A DNA stretch of 9,960 nucleotides from the NCBI GenBank assembly GCA_934154515.1, contig CAKPGD010000044.1:1-9960 (forward strand). Direction: 5' to 3'. Shown in pieces: positions 1 to 6,165 of this stretch (its first letter is position 1; each line of letters opens with the position of its first letter). Position numbers and translations under genes: made by a program. This DNA is from an uncultured Clostridia bacterium (lineage in GTDB: Bacteria > Bacillota > Clostridia > TANB77 > CAG-508). The notes beneath the pieces were generated by a model. That model was not told where the DNA came from, ran no database searches, and saw only the letters and a list, made by a program, of their open reading frames with translations.

Positions 1-1
1 T

Positions 2-25
2 ATTGAGCTAATAGAAGAAAATTAA
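2..25 (+). CDS. C-terminal end of an upstream gene (partial)
   Basis: Only one plus-strand frame stays open from the left edge until a good stop: it reads IELIEEN and ends with TAA at 23-25, just before a strong terminator. The other two plus frames stop within the first few codons. Seven residues do not identify a family. In many Clostridia the gene before gatC is ligA (DNA ligase), and an acidic-hydrophobic tail would not contradict that, but this is inference from general gene order only. Confidence 0.45.
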   Translation: MELIEEN

Positions 26-32
26 AAAATAC

Positions 33-74
33 AGAAAAAGTTACGTAAAATTAATATTTTACGTAACTTTTTCT
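33..74 (+). terminator. Strong intrinsic terminator, probably bidirectional
   Basis: Positions 33-50 and 57-74 form a perfect 18-bp inverted repeat around a 6-nt loop (TTAATA). The 3' arm ends in CTTTTTCT, and the 5' arm is A-rich, giving a T-tract on the other strand. It separates the upstream gene from the gatCAB promoter. Confidence 0.85.
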
Positions 75-84
75 AAGCATTTTA

Positions 85-113
85 TTGTAATTTTGCCAAA
101 AAAAGGATATAAT
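85..113 (+). promoter_or_regulatory. Sigma-A promoter of gatCAB
   Basis: TTGTAA (85-90) and a perfect TATAAT (108-113) are separated by 17 bp. Transcription would start near 120, giving a leader of about 30 nt before gatC. No room remains for a riboswitch or T-box, so the operon looks constitutively expressed. Confidence 0.85.
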
Positions 114-150
114 AGAGCACAAATGAAAAAAGAGAGGAAGGATACTAACT

Positions 151-438
151 ATGAAAGTAAGCAGAGAAGAAATTATGCATATAGCAAAACTTGCTAATTT
201 AAATTTAAAAGAAGAAGAAATAGACACTTACATTTTACATTTACAAGATATATTGAATTTTGCAAATATAGTAAATAATGCACCAGTAGATGGTCTTTCA
301 GAATCAATAGGAGCAAATGAAAATTATAATGTATTTAGAAAAGATGAAATAAAGGTATTTGAAGATAACGAAGCATTGATGTCAAATGCTCCTGAAAAAG
401 AGAGAAATATGTTTAAAATTCCAAAAGTGATCCAGTAG
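151..438 (+). CDS. gatC: Asp/Glu-tRNA amidotransferase subunit C
   Basis: This is the small subunit of the cytoplasmic GatCAB amidotransferase, which converts Glu-tRNAGln and/or Asp-tRNAAsn to Gln-tRNAGln/Asn-tRNAAsn. GatC wraps around and stabilises the GatA-GatB interface. The 95-residue length is normal. Family hallmarks are visible: the N-terminal helix HIAKLANLNLKEEE (about 10-23), the FRKDEIKVF segment in the middle, and the closing NAPEKERNMFKIPKVI. The ATG at 151 follows an AGAGGAAGGA ribosome binding site at a suitable distance. It is the first gene of the operon, with gatA 134 nt downstream. That gap is unusually long for this operon and is annotated separately. Confidence 0.96.
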   Translation: MKVSREEIMHIAKLANLNLKEEEIDTYILHLQDILNFANIVNNAPVDGLSESIGANENYNVFRKDEIKVFEDNEALMSNAPEKERNMFKIPKVIQ

Positions 439-572
439 ACAAATCTAACAATACTTGCTTTTGAATTGTTAAAAATAAATAAAAAGATGTGTTAAATGTC
501 AGAATCAAAAAGCCAGAAATTCAACTTCTAAGCTCCAACATCTGACATCAAAATAGAAAAGGAGGCAATTTA
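439..572 (+). other. Structured gatC-gatA intergenic spacer
   Basis: The 134-nt gap contains an 8-bp inverted repeat, ATGTCAGA (496-503) against TCTGACAT (541-548), enclosing a 37-nt loop. A second GATGT at 486-490 could pair alternatively with ACATC. An 11-codon ORF begins at the ATG at 496 (MSESKSQKFNF, stop at 529-531) but has no ribosome binding site. I see no convincing promoter here. The AAAAGGAGG at 557-565 belongs to gatA. The structure may affect message processing or translation, but its function is unknown. Confidence 0.5.
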
Positions 573-2051
573 ATGAATATTACAGAACTAACTGTACACG
601 AATTAAAAGAAAAATTAGCGAATAAAGAGCTAACTATAAGTGAAATTACACAGGCATATGTAAATAGAATAAATGAAAAAGAAAAAGATGTTGAAGCATT
701 TGTTACAACATTATGTGATGAAGCCTTAGAAAAAGCTAAAAATATAGAAGAAAAAGTAAATAATGGAGAAATAACTGGAGACTTAGCAGGTATTCCAATT
801 GGTATAAAAGACAATATTAATACTAAAGGAGTAAAAACTACTTGTAGTTCCAAAATGCTAGAAAACTTTGTATCACCTTATGATGCAACAGTAGTAGAAA
901 AGATAAATGCAGAGAATATGATAAATTTAGGAAAATTAAACATGGATGAATTTGCAATGGGAGGTTCTACTGAATATTCAGCATTTCATGTTACAAGAAA
1001 TCCATGGAACTTAAATGCGGTACCAGGAGGTTCATCTGGTGGTAGTGCGGCAGCTGTAGCTAGCCAAATGGTACCATGGGCATTAGGTTCAGATACAGGC
1101 GGTTCAATTCGTCAGCCAGCATCTTTTTGTGGTGTTGTAGGACTAAAGCCAACATATGGACTAGTTTCTCGTTATGGATTAGTTGCATTTGCATCATCTT
1201 TAGACCAAATAGGACCAATCACAAAAGATGTAGAAGATGCAGCAATGCTTTTAAATGTTATAACAGGTCATGATGAAAAAGATACAACATCAGAAAATAT
1301 AGAAAAAGTAGATTATACAAAAGCTTTAAAAAATGATGTTAAAGGTTTAAAAATAGGTATCCCAAAAGAGTTCTTTGCAGAAGGGATAAACAGTGAAGTA
1401 AAAGAAAAGTTAGAACAAGCAATAGAAAAATACAAAGAACTTGGAGCAGAAGTAGAGGAATTTTCACTAGATATTGCAAATTATTCATTAGCAACTTACT
1501 ACATTATAGCATGTGCAGAGGCAAGTTCAAACTTAGGTAGATTTGATGGAATTAGATATGGATATAGAACACCTAATTTTACTAATTTAAAAGAATTATT
1601 TAGAAATTCAAGAAGTGAAGGATTTGGTAGTGAGGTAAAAAGAAGAATTATACTTGGAACTTATGTACTTTCTTCTGGATATTATGATGCTTATTATAAA
1701 AAGGCTCAACAAGTACGTACATTAGTAAAATCTAAATTTGATAAAGCTTTTAGCAAATATGATGTTATATTAACTCCAACATCACCAACAGTAGCTTTTG
1801 ATATAGGAACAAAATCATCTAACCCATTAGAAATGTATTTAGCAGATATTTGTACAGTATCTGTAAACATTGCAGGACTACCAGGAATATCAATTCCATG
1901 TGGTGTAGATAGTAATGGTATGCCAATAGGTATGCAATTAATAGGACAAAAATTTAGTGAAGAAACAATATTAAATGCAGCATACACATATGAGCAAGCT
2001 ACTAAATTTAGAGAAAATTACAAACCAGAATTCAAAGGAGGTGCCATGTAA
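573..2051 (+). CDS. gatA: Asp/Glu-tRNA amidotransferase subunit A (glutaminase/amidase)
   Basis: GatA is the amidase-signature subunit. It hydrolyses glutamine (or asparagine) and releases ammonia, which is channelled to GatB for transamidation of mischarged tRNA. The amidase signature is complete: GIPIGIKDN carries the catalytic Lys79, PGGSSGGSAAAVAS carries Ser154, and LGSDTGGSIRQP carries the nucleophile Ser178. This is the same Lys79-Ser154-Ser178 numbering as in characterised bacterial GatA. The segment around 183-202 (SFCGVVGLKPTYGLVSRYGL) is also typical. The length of 492 residues is close to the family norm. The start is set by AAAAGGAGG eight bases upstream. The stop overlaps the gatB start in TAATG, indicating translational coupling and stoichiometric synthesis. 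No defect is seen. Confidence 0.98.
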   Translation: MNITELTVHELKEKLANKELTISEITQAYVNRINEKEKDVEAFVTTLCDEALEKAKNIEEKVNNGEITGDLAGIPIGIKDNINTKGVKTTCSSKMLENFVSPYDATVVEKINAENMINLGKLNMDEFAMGGSTEYSAFHVTRNPWNLNAVPGGSSGGSAAAVASQMVPWALGSDTGGSIRQPASFCGVVGLKPTYGLVSRYGLVAFASSLDQIGPITKDVEDAAMLLNVITGHDEKDTTSENIEKVDYTKALKNDVKGLKIGIPKEFFAEGINSEVKEKLEQAIEKYKELGAEVEEFSLDIANYSLATYYIIACAEASSNLGRFDGIRYGYRTPNFTNLKELFRNSRSEGFGSEVKRRIILGTYVLSSGYYDAYYKKAQQVRTLVKSKFDKAFSKYDVILTPTSPTVAFDIGTKSSNPLEMYLADICTVSVNIAGLPGISIPCGVDSNGMPIGMQLIGQKFSEETILNAAYTYEQATKFRENYKPEFKGGAM

Positions 2052-3490
2052 TGAGAGACGATTATGAAATAGTAATGGGATTAGAAGTTCATGCTGAACT
2101 TTCAACAAAAACAAAAATCTTTTGTAGCTGTCCAACGGAGTTTGGAGCAGACCCTAATACACACGTATGCCCAGTTTGTATGGCAATGCCAGGAGCACTT
2201 CCAGTACTTAATGAAAAAGTAGTAGAATATGCAGTAAAAGCGGGGCTTGCAACAAATTGTGAAATAGCAAGAAATAGTAAAAATGATAGAAAAAACTATT
2301 TTTATCCAGACCTTCCAAAATCATACCAAATATCACAATTTGATATGCCACTTTGTGAGCATGGGTATATAGAAATAGAAGATGACGAAGGAAATAAAAA
2401 GAAAATAGGCTTAACACGTATTCATATAGAAGAGGATGCAGGAAAATTAAATCATAATGAATTCGGAGCAGGAAGTTTAGTAGATTTAAACAGAGCAGGA
2501 GTACCTTTAATAGAGATAGTTTCTGAACCAGACTTAAGAAGTCCAAAAGAAGCTGAGCAATATTTAAAAAAATTAAAATCAATACTAGAATATATAGAAG
2601 TTTCAGACTGCAAGATGCAAGAAGGTTCACTACGTGCAGATGTAAACGTTTCGGTACGTAAAAAAGGTGCAAAGGAATTTGGTACACGTACAGAAATGAA
2701 AAACATGAACTCTTTTAGAAGCATAGTAAGAGCTATAGAATATGAAGCAGACAGACAAATTGATGTTATAGAAGATGGTGGAAAAATATATCAAGAAACA
2801 TTAAGATGGGATGATGTATCAGGAAAAACATTTTCAATGAGAGATAAAGAAGATGCACAAGATTATAGATATTTCCCAGACCCAGATTTAGTTGCAATTA
2901 AATTATCAGAAGAATATATTCAAAATATAAAAGATAATTTACCAGAACTTCCAGAAAGCAGAAAAGCAAGATATATGGGAGAAATAGGTCTTTCAGAAAA
3001 AGATGCAAAATTACTTACAGCTTCTAAATATCTATCAAATATGTTCGAAAAGGCATCAGAAATTTGTGGAAACCACAAAGCAGTTGCAAACTGGCTTTTA
3101 TCTGATGTATCTAGAATATTAAATGAAAGAGAAGAAGAGGCAGATTCAATTCCATTTACAGCTGAACAATTAGCAAAAATGATAATATTAATAGATAAGG
3201 GAACAATTAGCAGCGCTATTGCTAAAAAAGTTTTAGAAGAATTATTTGAAGAACCAAAAAATCCAGAAGAAATAATAAAGGAAAAAGGATGGATTCAAAT
3301 TTCAGATGAAGGTGCAATAAAAGAAGTTGTTCTAAAAATAATAGCAGCAAATCCACAATCAGTGGCTGATTATAAAGCAGGAAAAGATAAGGCAGTAGGT
3401 TTCTTAGTTGGACAAGCAATGAAAGAGACAAAAGGAAAAGCAAACCCACAAATGCTTAATAAAATGTTTATAGAAGAATTAAATAAATAA
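2051..3490 (+). CDS. gatB: Asp/Glu-tRNA amidotransferase subunit B
   Basis: GatB binds the mischarged tRNA, phosphorylates the side-chain carboxylate with ATP and accepts ammonia from GatA. Visible hallmarks are the N-terminal VMGLEVHAEL, a zinc-binding set Cys25/Cys27 and Cys40/Cys43 (CSC and CPVC), and the DRKNYFYPDLPKSYQISQ segment. Further on are LTRIHIEEDAGKL and the RADVNVSVR region. The C-terminal YqeY-like tail domain is recognisable by TISSAIAKKVLEELFE and the final GKANPQMLNKM. The 479-residue length is full. Its AAAGGAGGTG ribosome binding site (2034-2043) lies inside the end of gatA, and the start overlaps the gatA stop by one base. It is the last gene of the operon. Confidence 0.98.
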   Translation: MRDDYEIVMGLEVHAELSTKTKIFCSCPTEFGADPNTHVCPVCMAMPGALPVLNEKVVEYAVKAGLATNCEIARNSKNDRKNYFYPDLPKSYQISQFDMPLCEHGYIEIEDDEGNKKKIGLTRIHIEEDAGKLNHNEFGAGSLVDLNRAGVPLIEIVSEPDLRSPKEAEQYLKKLKSILEYIEVSDCKMQEGSLRADVNVSVRKKGAKEFGTRTEMKNMNSFRSIVRAIEYEADRQIDVIEDGGKIYQETLRWDDVSGKTFSMRDKEDAQDYRYFPDPDLVAIKLSEEYIQNIKDNLPELPESRKARYMGEIGLSEKDAKLLTASKYLSNMFEKASEICGNHKAVANWLLSDVSRILNEREEEADSIPFTAEQLAKMIILIDKGTISSAIAKKVLEELFEEPKNPEEIIKEKGWIQISDEGAIKEVVLKIIAANPQSVADYKAGKDKAVGFLVGQAMKETKGKANPQMLNKMFIEELNK

Positions 3491-3495
3491 TTTAT

Positions 3496-3529
3496 AAAGA
3501 GCTTATCAAATTAAATAGATAAGCTCTTT
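3496..3529 (+). terminator. Bidirectional terminator after gatB and the convergent gene
   Basis: AAAGAGCTTATC (3496-3507) and GATAAGCTCTTT (3518-3529) form a 12-bp perfect stem with a 10-nt AT loop. T residues follow on the plus strand and a T-rich run follows on the minus strand. It lies between the gatB stop and the end of the convergent minus-strand gene, so it can serve both. Confidence 0.85.
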
Positions 3530-3557
3530 TAGAATATATAATGATTATATTTCAATT

Positions 3558-3821
3558 TTATAAATTCTTAAATTCATTCTTTAATGTATCAAAGCCAATT
3601 GCGCAAATAAAAAACATTACTGCAAAAGTAAGAGATGCTCTAAACAAAGATATTCCTATGTAAAATAATGTTGGAAGAGAATAAAAAATCTCATATGTAA
3701 TAAGTGTTGTAGTTGCAATTAATGCAATAATGAAAGAAATAATCATTCCAAACTTCATTATTTTAGCTATTTTTGAATCTAAATTTTTTATTTCACTAAA
3801 AAGCATATTAATAAATTTCAT
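3558..3821 (-). CDS. Small two-helix membrane protein, function unknown
   Basis: I do not recognise a named family. The 87-residue product has a short amphipathic, Lys-rich N-terminus (about 1-22). Two hydrophobic segments follow, at about 23-44 (MKFGMIISFIIALIATTTLI) and 51-76, the second containing Arg61 in mid-segment. The C-terminal tail (KNEFKNL) is charged. This predicts an inner-membrane protein with both ends on the same side. A GAGG ribosome binding site (complement of 3829-3832) lies about 7 nt before the ATG. Downstream is the terminator shared with gatB. Upstream is the rpsT terminator, so it appears to be its own transcription unit. Composition and codon use match the neighbours, so it is probably a real gene rather than a shadow. 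Confidence 0.75.
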   Translation of the reverse strand: MKFINMLFSEIKNLDSKIAKIMKFGMIISFIIALIATTTLITYEIFYSLPTLFYIGISLFRASLTFAVMFFICAIGFDTLKNEFKNL

Positions 3822-3846
3822 AAAATAACCTCAACTTTCTACTATC

Positions 3847-3876
3847 TATATAATTAATATTAACATAATATTACAA
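3847..3876 (-). promoter_or_regulatory. Candidate sigma-A promoter of the small membrane protein gene
   Basis: On the minus strand TTGTAA (complement of 3871-3876) is followed after 18 bp by TATATA (complement of 3847-3852). The predicted start falls about 20 nt before the ATG. The region is so AT-rich that a chance match is possible. Confidence 0.4.
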
Positions 3877-3970
3877 CAAAAGCAAAGGTAATTTATGGTA
3901 CTATAAATGATAGTAATATGTGTGCAGATAGTTTATATGAAACTAGTGAAGAAATAGAAGAATAAAATTA

Positions 3971-3999
3971 AAAGAGCAAGATTTTAATTCTTGCTCTTT
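3971..3999 (-). terminator. Intrinsic terminator of rpsT
   Basis: AAAGAGCAAGA (3971-3981) and TCTTGCTCTTT (3989-3999) form an 11-bp perfect stem with a 7-nt loop. On the minus strand it is followed by a T-rich run (TTTTAATTTTATT). It lies about 60 nt past the rpsT stop. The plus-strand side lacks a clean T-tract. Confidence 0.8.
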
Positions 4000-4059
4000 A
4001 ATAAAAAACTGTGCACAATTTTTTATTTTGCAAAGCTCAAATTTATATGTAATATAAAC

Positions 4060-4326
4060 TTAAGCATTTGCAGCATTTAATTTTTTAGCTAAGTTAGATT
4101 TTTTTCTAGCTGCTGTGTTTTTTACTATAACACCTTTTGTACAAGCTTGATCTATTTTTTTAGTAGCTTCTGAGAATAAAGCTTTAGCTTCATCTATATT
4201 ACCTGCTTCTAAAGCACTTTCAAACTTTTTAACAGCTGTTTTATAACTTGATTTAACCATATTGTTTTGCATTGTTTTCTTTTCGATAACTTTAGTTCTT
4301 TTTATAGCTGATTTAATATTTGGCAT
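4060..4326 (-). CDS. rpsT: 30S ribosomal protein S20
   Basis: S20 is a basic, three-helix protein that binds 16S rRNA at the bottom of the 30S subunit body and helps assembly. The 88-residue product shows the family pattern: MPNIKSAIKRTKVIEKK at the N-terminus, the central NNMVKSSYKTAVKKF, and the C-terminal KGVIVKNTAARKKSNLAKKLN. The start is fixed by a very strong AAGGAGGTGC Shine-Dalgarno (complement of 4335-4344). It is a monocistronic unit with its own promoter and terminator, transcribed away from hpf. The leader is short (about 35 nt), leaving little space for an elaborate autoregulatory structure. Confidence 0.97.
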   Translation of the reverse strand: MPNIKSAIKRTKVIEKKTMQNNMVKSSYKTAVKKFESALEAGNIDEAKALFSEATKKIDQACTKGVIVKNTAARKKSNLAKKLNAANA

Positions 4327-4369
4327 TTATTTTGCACCTCCTTAGATATTTCTCAATATAGCAAGTAAA

Positions 4370-4398
4370 ATTGTATCATAAATTGGTAAAAAAAGCAA
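4370..4398 (-). promoter_or_regulatory. Sigma-A promoter of rpsT (extended -10)
   Basis: On the minus strand TTGCTT (complement of 4393-4398) and TACAAT (complement of 4370-4375) are 17 bp apart. A TGA precedes the -10, giving an extended TGnTACAAT. The predicted start is about 35 nt before the rpsT ATG. Confidence 0.75.
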
Positions 4399-4486
4399 TA
4401 GAAAGACAAAAAAAAGTTAGAATTGTAACCAAACAAAATTGAAAATAACTTATTTAATGAAAATCTTAAAAAAAGTGAAAAGAAAT

Positions 4487-4515
4487 TTGCAAAATTGAAA
4501 CAAACAATGTATAAT
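4487..4515 (+). promoter_or_regulatory. Sigma-A promoter of hpf
   Basis: TTGCAA (4487-4492), a 17-bp spacer and a perfect TATAAT (4510-4515) lie about 45 nt before the hpf start. In Bacillus, hpf is partly under SigB and SigH. Here the visible promoter is a sigma-A one. Confidence 0.8.
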
Positions 4516-4564
4516 ATAGATATAGCAAAATAACAAATGCAAAAAAAAGAAGGGAGCGATTTTT

Positions 4565-5101
4565 ATGAACATAAAAATTACAGGAAAAGAACTAAAGGCA
4601 ACAGAATCTATTAAAGATTATGTTGAAAGAAAAAGCGAAAGATTAGAAAAATATTTTGGAGAGGAATTTGATGTAACAGCTACAATAAAAACAGAAGGAA
4701 ATGAACAAGTAGCAGAATTACATGTAGTAGCTAATGGAGAAGTTTATAGAGCAGTAACAGCTCATAAAGACTTATATGCTTCTATAGATAAAGATATAGA
4801 TATCTTAGAAGGTCAAATAAGAAAAATGAAAACTAAAAAAGATAAACAAAATATGACAGATTCTATAAGATTAAAAGAAGAAATGAACAATTTAAGACAT
4901 ACTGAAGAAGTAGAAGATGAAATAATAAAAACAATTTATTATAATATAAAACCAATGGCACCAGAAGATGCTAAATTAGAATTAGAAGGAAAACCACATA
5001 ATAACTTTTTAGTATTTATAAACATTGATACAGGAAAAGTAAATGTAATTTACAGATTAAAAGATAATAAAAACTTTGGTCTTGTAGAACCAGAAGCATA
5101 A
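4565..5101 (+). CDS. hpf: Ribosome hibernation promoting factor, long form
   Basis: Long HPF binds the decoding region of the 30S subunit and dimerises 70S ribosomes into inactive 100S particles in stationary phase or stress. The 178 residues split into an N-terminal S30AE/RaiA domain (about 1-95, with MNIKITGKELKATESIKDYV and KDLYASIDKDIDILEGQIRK), a charged linker (about 96-117), and a C-terminal dimerisation domain (about 118-176). The C-terminal domain shows IIKTIYYNIKPMAPEDAKLE, NNFLVFINIDTGKVNVIYR and the closing FGLVEPE. That domain distinguishes it from short HPF/YfiA. An AAGGGAG ribosome binding site (4550-4556) sets the ATG. It is monocistronic, divergent from rpsT and followed by a long hairpin. 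Confidence 0.96.
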   Translation: MNIKITGKELKATESIKDYVERKSERLEKYFGEEFDVTATIKTEGNEQVAELHVVANGEVYRAVTAHKDLYASIDKDIDILEGQIRKMKTKKDKQNMTDSIRLKEEMNNLRHTEEVEDEIIKTIYYNIKPMAPEDAKLELEGKPHNNFLVFINIDTGKVNVIYRLKDNKNFGLVEPEA

Positions 5102-5112
5102 AATATAATAGG

Positions 5113-5170
5113 AAAGAGACTACCAAATGAACTATTTCACAATTAGTGAAGTTCAAAAGGTAGTCTCTTT
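5113..5170 (+). terminator. Long two-tier hairpin between hpf and the convergent SASP gene
   Basis: An outer 12-bp stem pairs AAAGAGACTACC (5113-5124) with GGTAGTCTCTTT (5159-5170). Inside it, TGAAC/GTTCA and TTCAC/GTGAA form a further imperfect stem around AATTA. T-tracts on both sides are short, so termination strength is uncertain. Its place between two convergent genes fits a bidirectional terminator. Confidence 0.75.
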
Positions 5171-5196
5171 AAATTGAATTGAAAAATGAATTTTAA

Positions 5197-5391
5197 CTAT
5201 TTCATTTGATTTTCAGCTTGTTGTATTAATTTTTTAACCATATTTCCACCTATTCTACCAGCATCTCTTGCAGAGATATTTCCGTTATAACCGTCTTTTA
5301 AACTAACACCAACTTCACTAGCTACTTCATGTTTGAATCTGTTAAGAGCTTCTTTAGCTTCTGGAACTACTTTTGAATTTGAGTTTGTCAT
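5197..5391 (-). CDS. Alpha/beta-type small acid-soluble spore protein (first copy)
   Basis: SASPs of this type saturate forespore DNA, shifting it toward an A-like form and protecting it from UV and heat. They are degraded at germination by the protease GPR. The product shows the diagnostic features: the GPR site region KHEVASEVGV, GYNGNISARDAGRIGGNMVKKLI, and a short polar N-terminus. I place the start at the ATG whose complement is 5389-5391 (64 residues, beginning MTNSNSK). A GTG three codons upstream lies inside the AGGAGGTG ribosome binding site and cannot be the start. Expression is expected in the forespore under sigma-G. It is a paralogue of the gene at 5726-5926. Together they probably form part of a larger ssp family in the genome. 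Confidence 0.95.
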   Translation of the reverse strand: MTNSNSKVVPEAKEALNRFKHEVASEVGVSLKDGYNGNISARDAGRIGGNMVKKLIQQAENQMK

Positions 5392-5432
5392 TTTATTCAC
5401 CTCCTGAAAATTTTAGATTTCATTATATATCT

Positions 5433-5472
5433 TGCTCAAATATGAAAAAAATACACTGGAAAATTTTTGAAA
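5433..5472 (-). promoter_or_regulatory. Conserved 40-nt upstream block of the first SASP gene (probable forespore promoter)
   Basis: On the minus strand this block matches the one upstream of the second SASP gene at 31 of 40 positions without gaps, sharing TTTCAAAAA, TTCCAGT, TATTTT and TTTGA-CA. A -10-like CAAGATA begins at its 3' edge (complement of 5428-5434), resembling the sigma-G CATAnTA. The -35 is not a clear consensus match at the usual 17-18 bp spacing. The promoter role is inferred from conservation and position. Confidence 0.5.
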
Positions 5473-5473
5473 C

Positions 5474-5617
5474 TATATATATTAAAAATAATAGAAAGAT
5501 AATAAAAATAATAGAAATAATAGAAATAATAGAAAATAAGAAAAAATAAGAGAAAATAAAAGAAAAAGATAAGTAAAAAATAGTGAATTTAATATAAATT
5601 ATTGAATAAAAGAAAGA
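5474..5617. repeat. C-free A/G-rich intergenic tract with AATAATAGA repeats
   Basis: The plus strand has no cytosine for 144 bases between the two SASP genes. Within it AATAATAGA occurs as three perfect tandem units (5507-5533) and one separate copy (5487-5495), decaying rightward into AATAAGA/AAATAAAAG variants up to about 5580. No ORF or promoter is evident. It looks like slippage-generated simple sequence. Confidence 0.7.
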
Positions 5618-5642
5618 CAGGAACTTGTTTCCTGTCTTTCTT
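5610..5642 (-). terminator. Intrinsic terminator of the second SASP gene
   Basis: Positions 5610-5623 and 5629-5642 form a 14-bp perfect stem (core AGAAAGACAGGAA) with a 5-nt loop. On the minus strand a TTTTATTC run follows. It lies about 85 nt past the stop of the SASP gene at 5726-5926, so the two SASP genes are separately terminated. Confidence 0.8.
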
Positions 5643-5725
5643 ATGTAGAAAAAATCTACTAATAAAGAAAGTCAAAAAATAAATCCCTGTTTTTCTATAC
5701 TAATTATATTCTAGTAAAATAATAA

Positions 5726-5926
5726 CTATTTACCAGCCATTTGTCTTTCAGCTGTTTCGATTAATTTCTTAACCATTTGTCCACCTATTCTACCAGCATC
5801 TCTTGAAGTTAAATCTCCATTATATCCGTCTTTTAAGTTAACACCAACTTCGCTAGCAACTTCATATTTGAATTTGTTTAAAGCTTCTCTAGCTTCTGGA
5901 ACTACTTTATAGTTTGAATTTGTCAT
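5726..5926 (-). CDS. Alpha/beta-type small acid-soluble spore protein (second copy)
   Basis: This is a paralogue of the neighbouring SASP, with KYEVASEVGV at the GPR cleavage region and GYNGDLTSRDAGRIGGQMVKKLI as the DNA-binding signature. The tail AERQMAGK is slightly longer than in the first copy. The chosen ATG (complement of 5924-5926) gives 66 residues beginning MTNSNYK. An in-frame GTG three codons upstream is part of the AGGAGGTG ribosome binding site. Both copies share the same N-terminal pattern and the same ribosome binding site arrangement, indicating tandem duplication. Expected role: coating spore DNA and supplying amino acids at germination. Confidence 0.95.
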   Translation of the reverse strand: MTNSNYKVVPEAREALNKFKYEVASEVGVNLKDGYNGDLTSRDAGRIGGQMVKKLIETAERQMAGK

Positions 5927-5991
5927 TTTTTTCACCTCCTAGAATGTGTATATATTGAAAAACGTGTGAAATGTTTTTCTTACTATTAGAA

Positions 5992-6031
5992 TGTTCAAAA
6001 AAAATGAAAATAAACTGGAAGTTTTTTGAAA
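5992..6031 (-). promoter_or_regulatory. Conserved 40-nt upstream block of the second SASP gene (probable forespore promoter)
   Basis: This is the counterpart of the block at 5433-5472, with 31 of 40 identical positions and no gaps. A -10-like CATTCTA starts at its 3' edge (complement of 5987-5993), one mismatch from the sigma-G CATAnTA. The distance to the start codon is longer than for the first copy, so the leader downstream of the block has diverged while the block has not. Confidence 0.5.
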
Positions 6032-6051
6032 AATGTAAAATAAAATCGAAA

Positions 6052-6081
6052 TGAATATTAATTTTAATAAAGTGCAAAATA
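6052..6081 (+). promoter_or_regulatory. Possible sigma-G-type promoter facing right
   Basis: TGAATA (6052-6057), a 17-bp spacer and CAAAATA (6075-6081) match the Bacillus sigma-G consensus TGAATA / CATAnTA with one mismatch. It points toward the small ORF at 6166. The tract is extremely AT-rich, so chance occurrence is a real possibility. Confidence 0.3.
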
Positions 6082-6165
6082 AAATTAAATAAAAATATAA
6101 AAAAATAAAGAAAGGAGTCGTATGGTTATTTAAGCTATTAAATATATCATACAAGACAAAAAGTA

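Noticed and set aside
455..483. Second promoter within the gatC-gatA gap (TTGCTT box)
   Set aside because: No acceptable -10 hexamer lies 16-18 bp downstream.
1076..1273. Alternative-frame ORF inside gatA
   Set aside because: It overlaps the catalytic amidase signature in another frame and has no ribosome binding site or protein-like pattern.
2208..2724. Two minus-strand ORFs inside gatB
   Set aside because: They lie antisense to well-conserved gatB codons, with Leu/Phe/His-biased composition and no family features, so they are shadows of gatB.
5392..5400. GTG start giving a 67-residue SASP (and the analogous GTG at 5933-5935 for the second copy)
   Set aside because: Each GTG is part of the AGGAGGTG Shine-Dalgarno. 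The ATG three codons downstream is correctly spaced and yields the usual SASP N-terminus.
5484..5580. CRISPR-like array in the A/G-rich repeat tract
   Set aside because: The repeat units are 9 bp and contiguous with no unique spacers, so this is simple tandem sequence.
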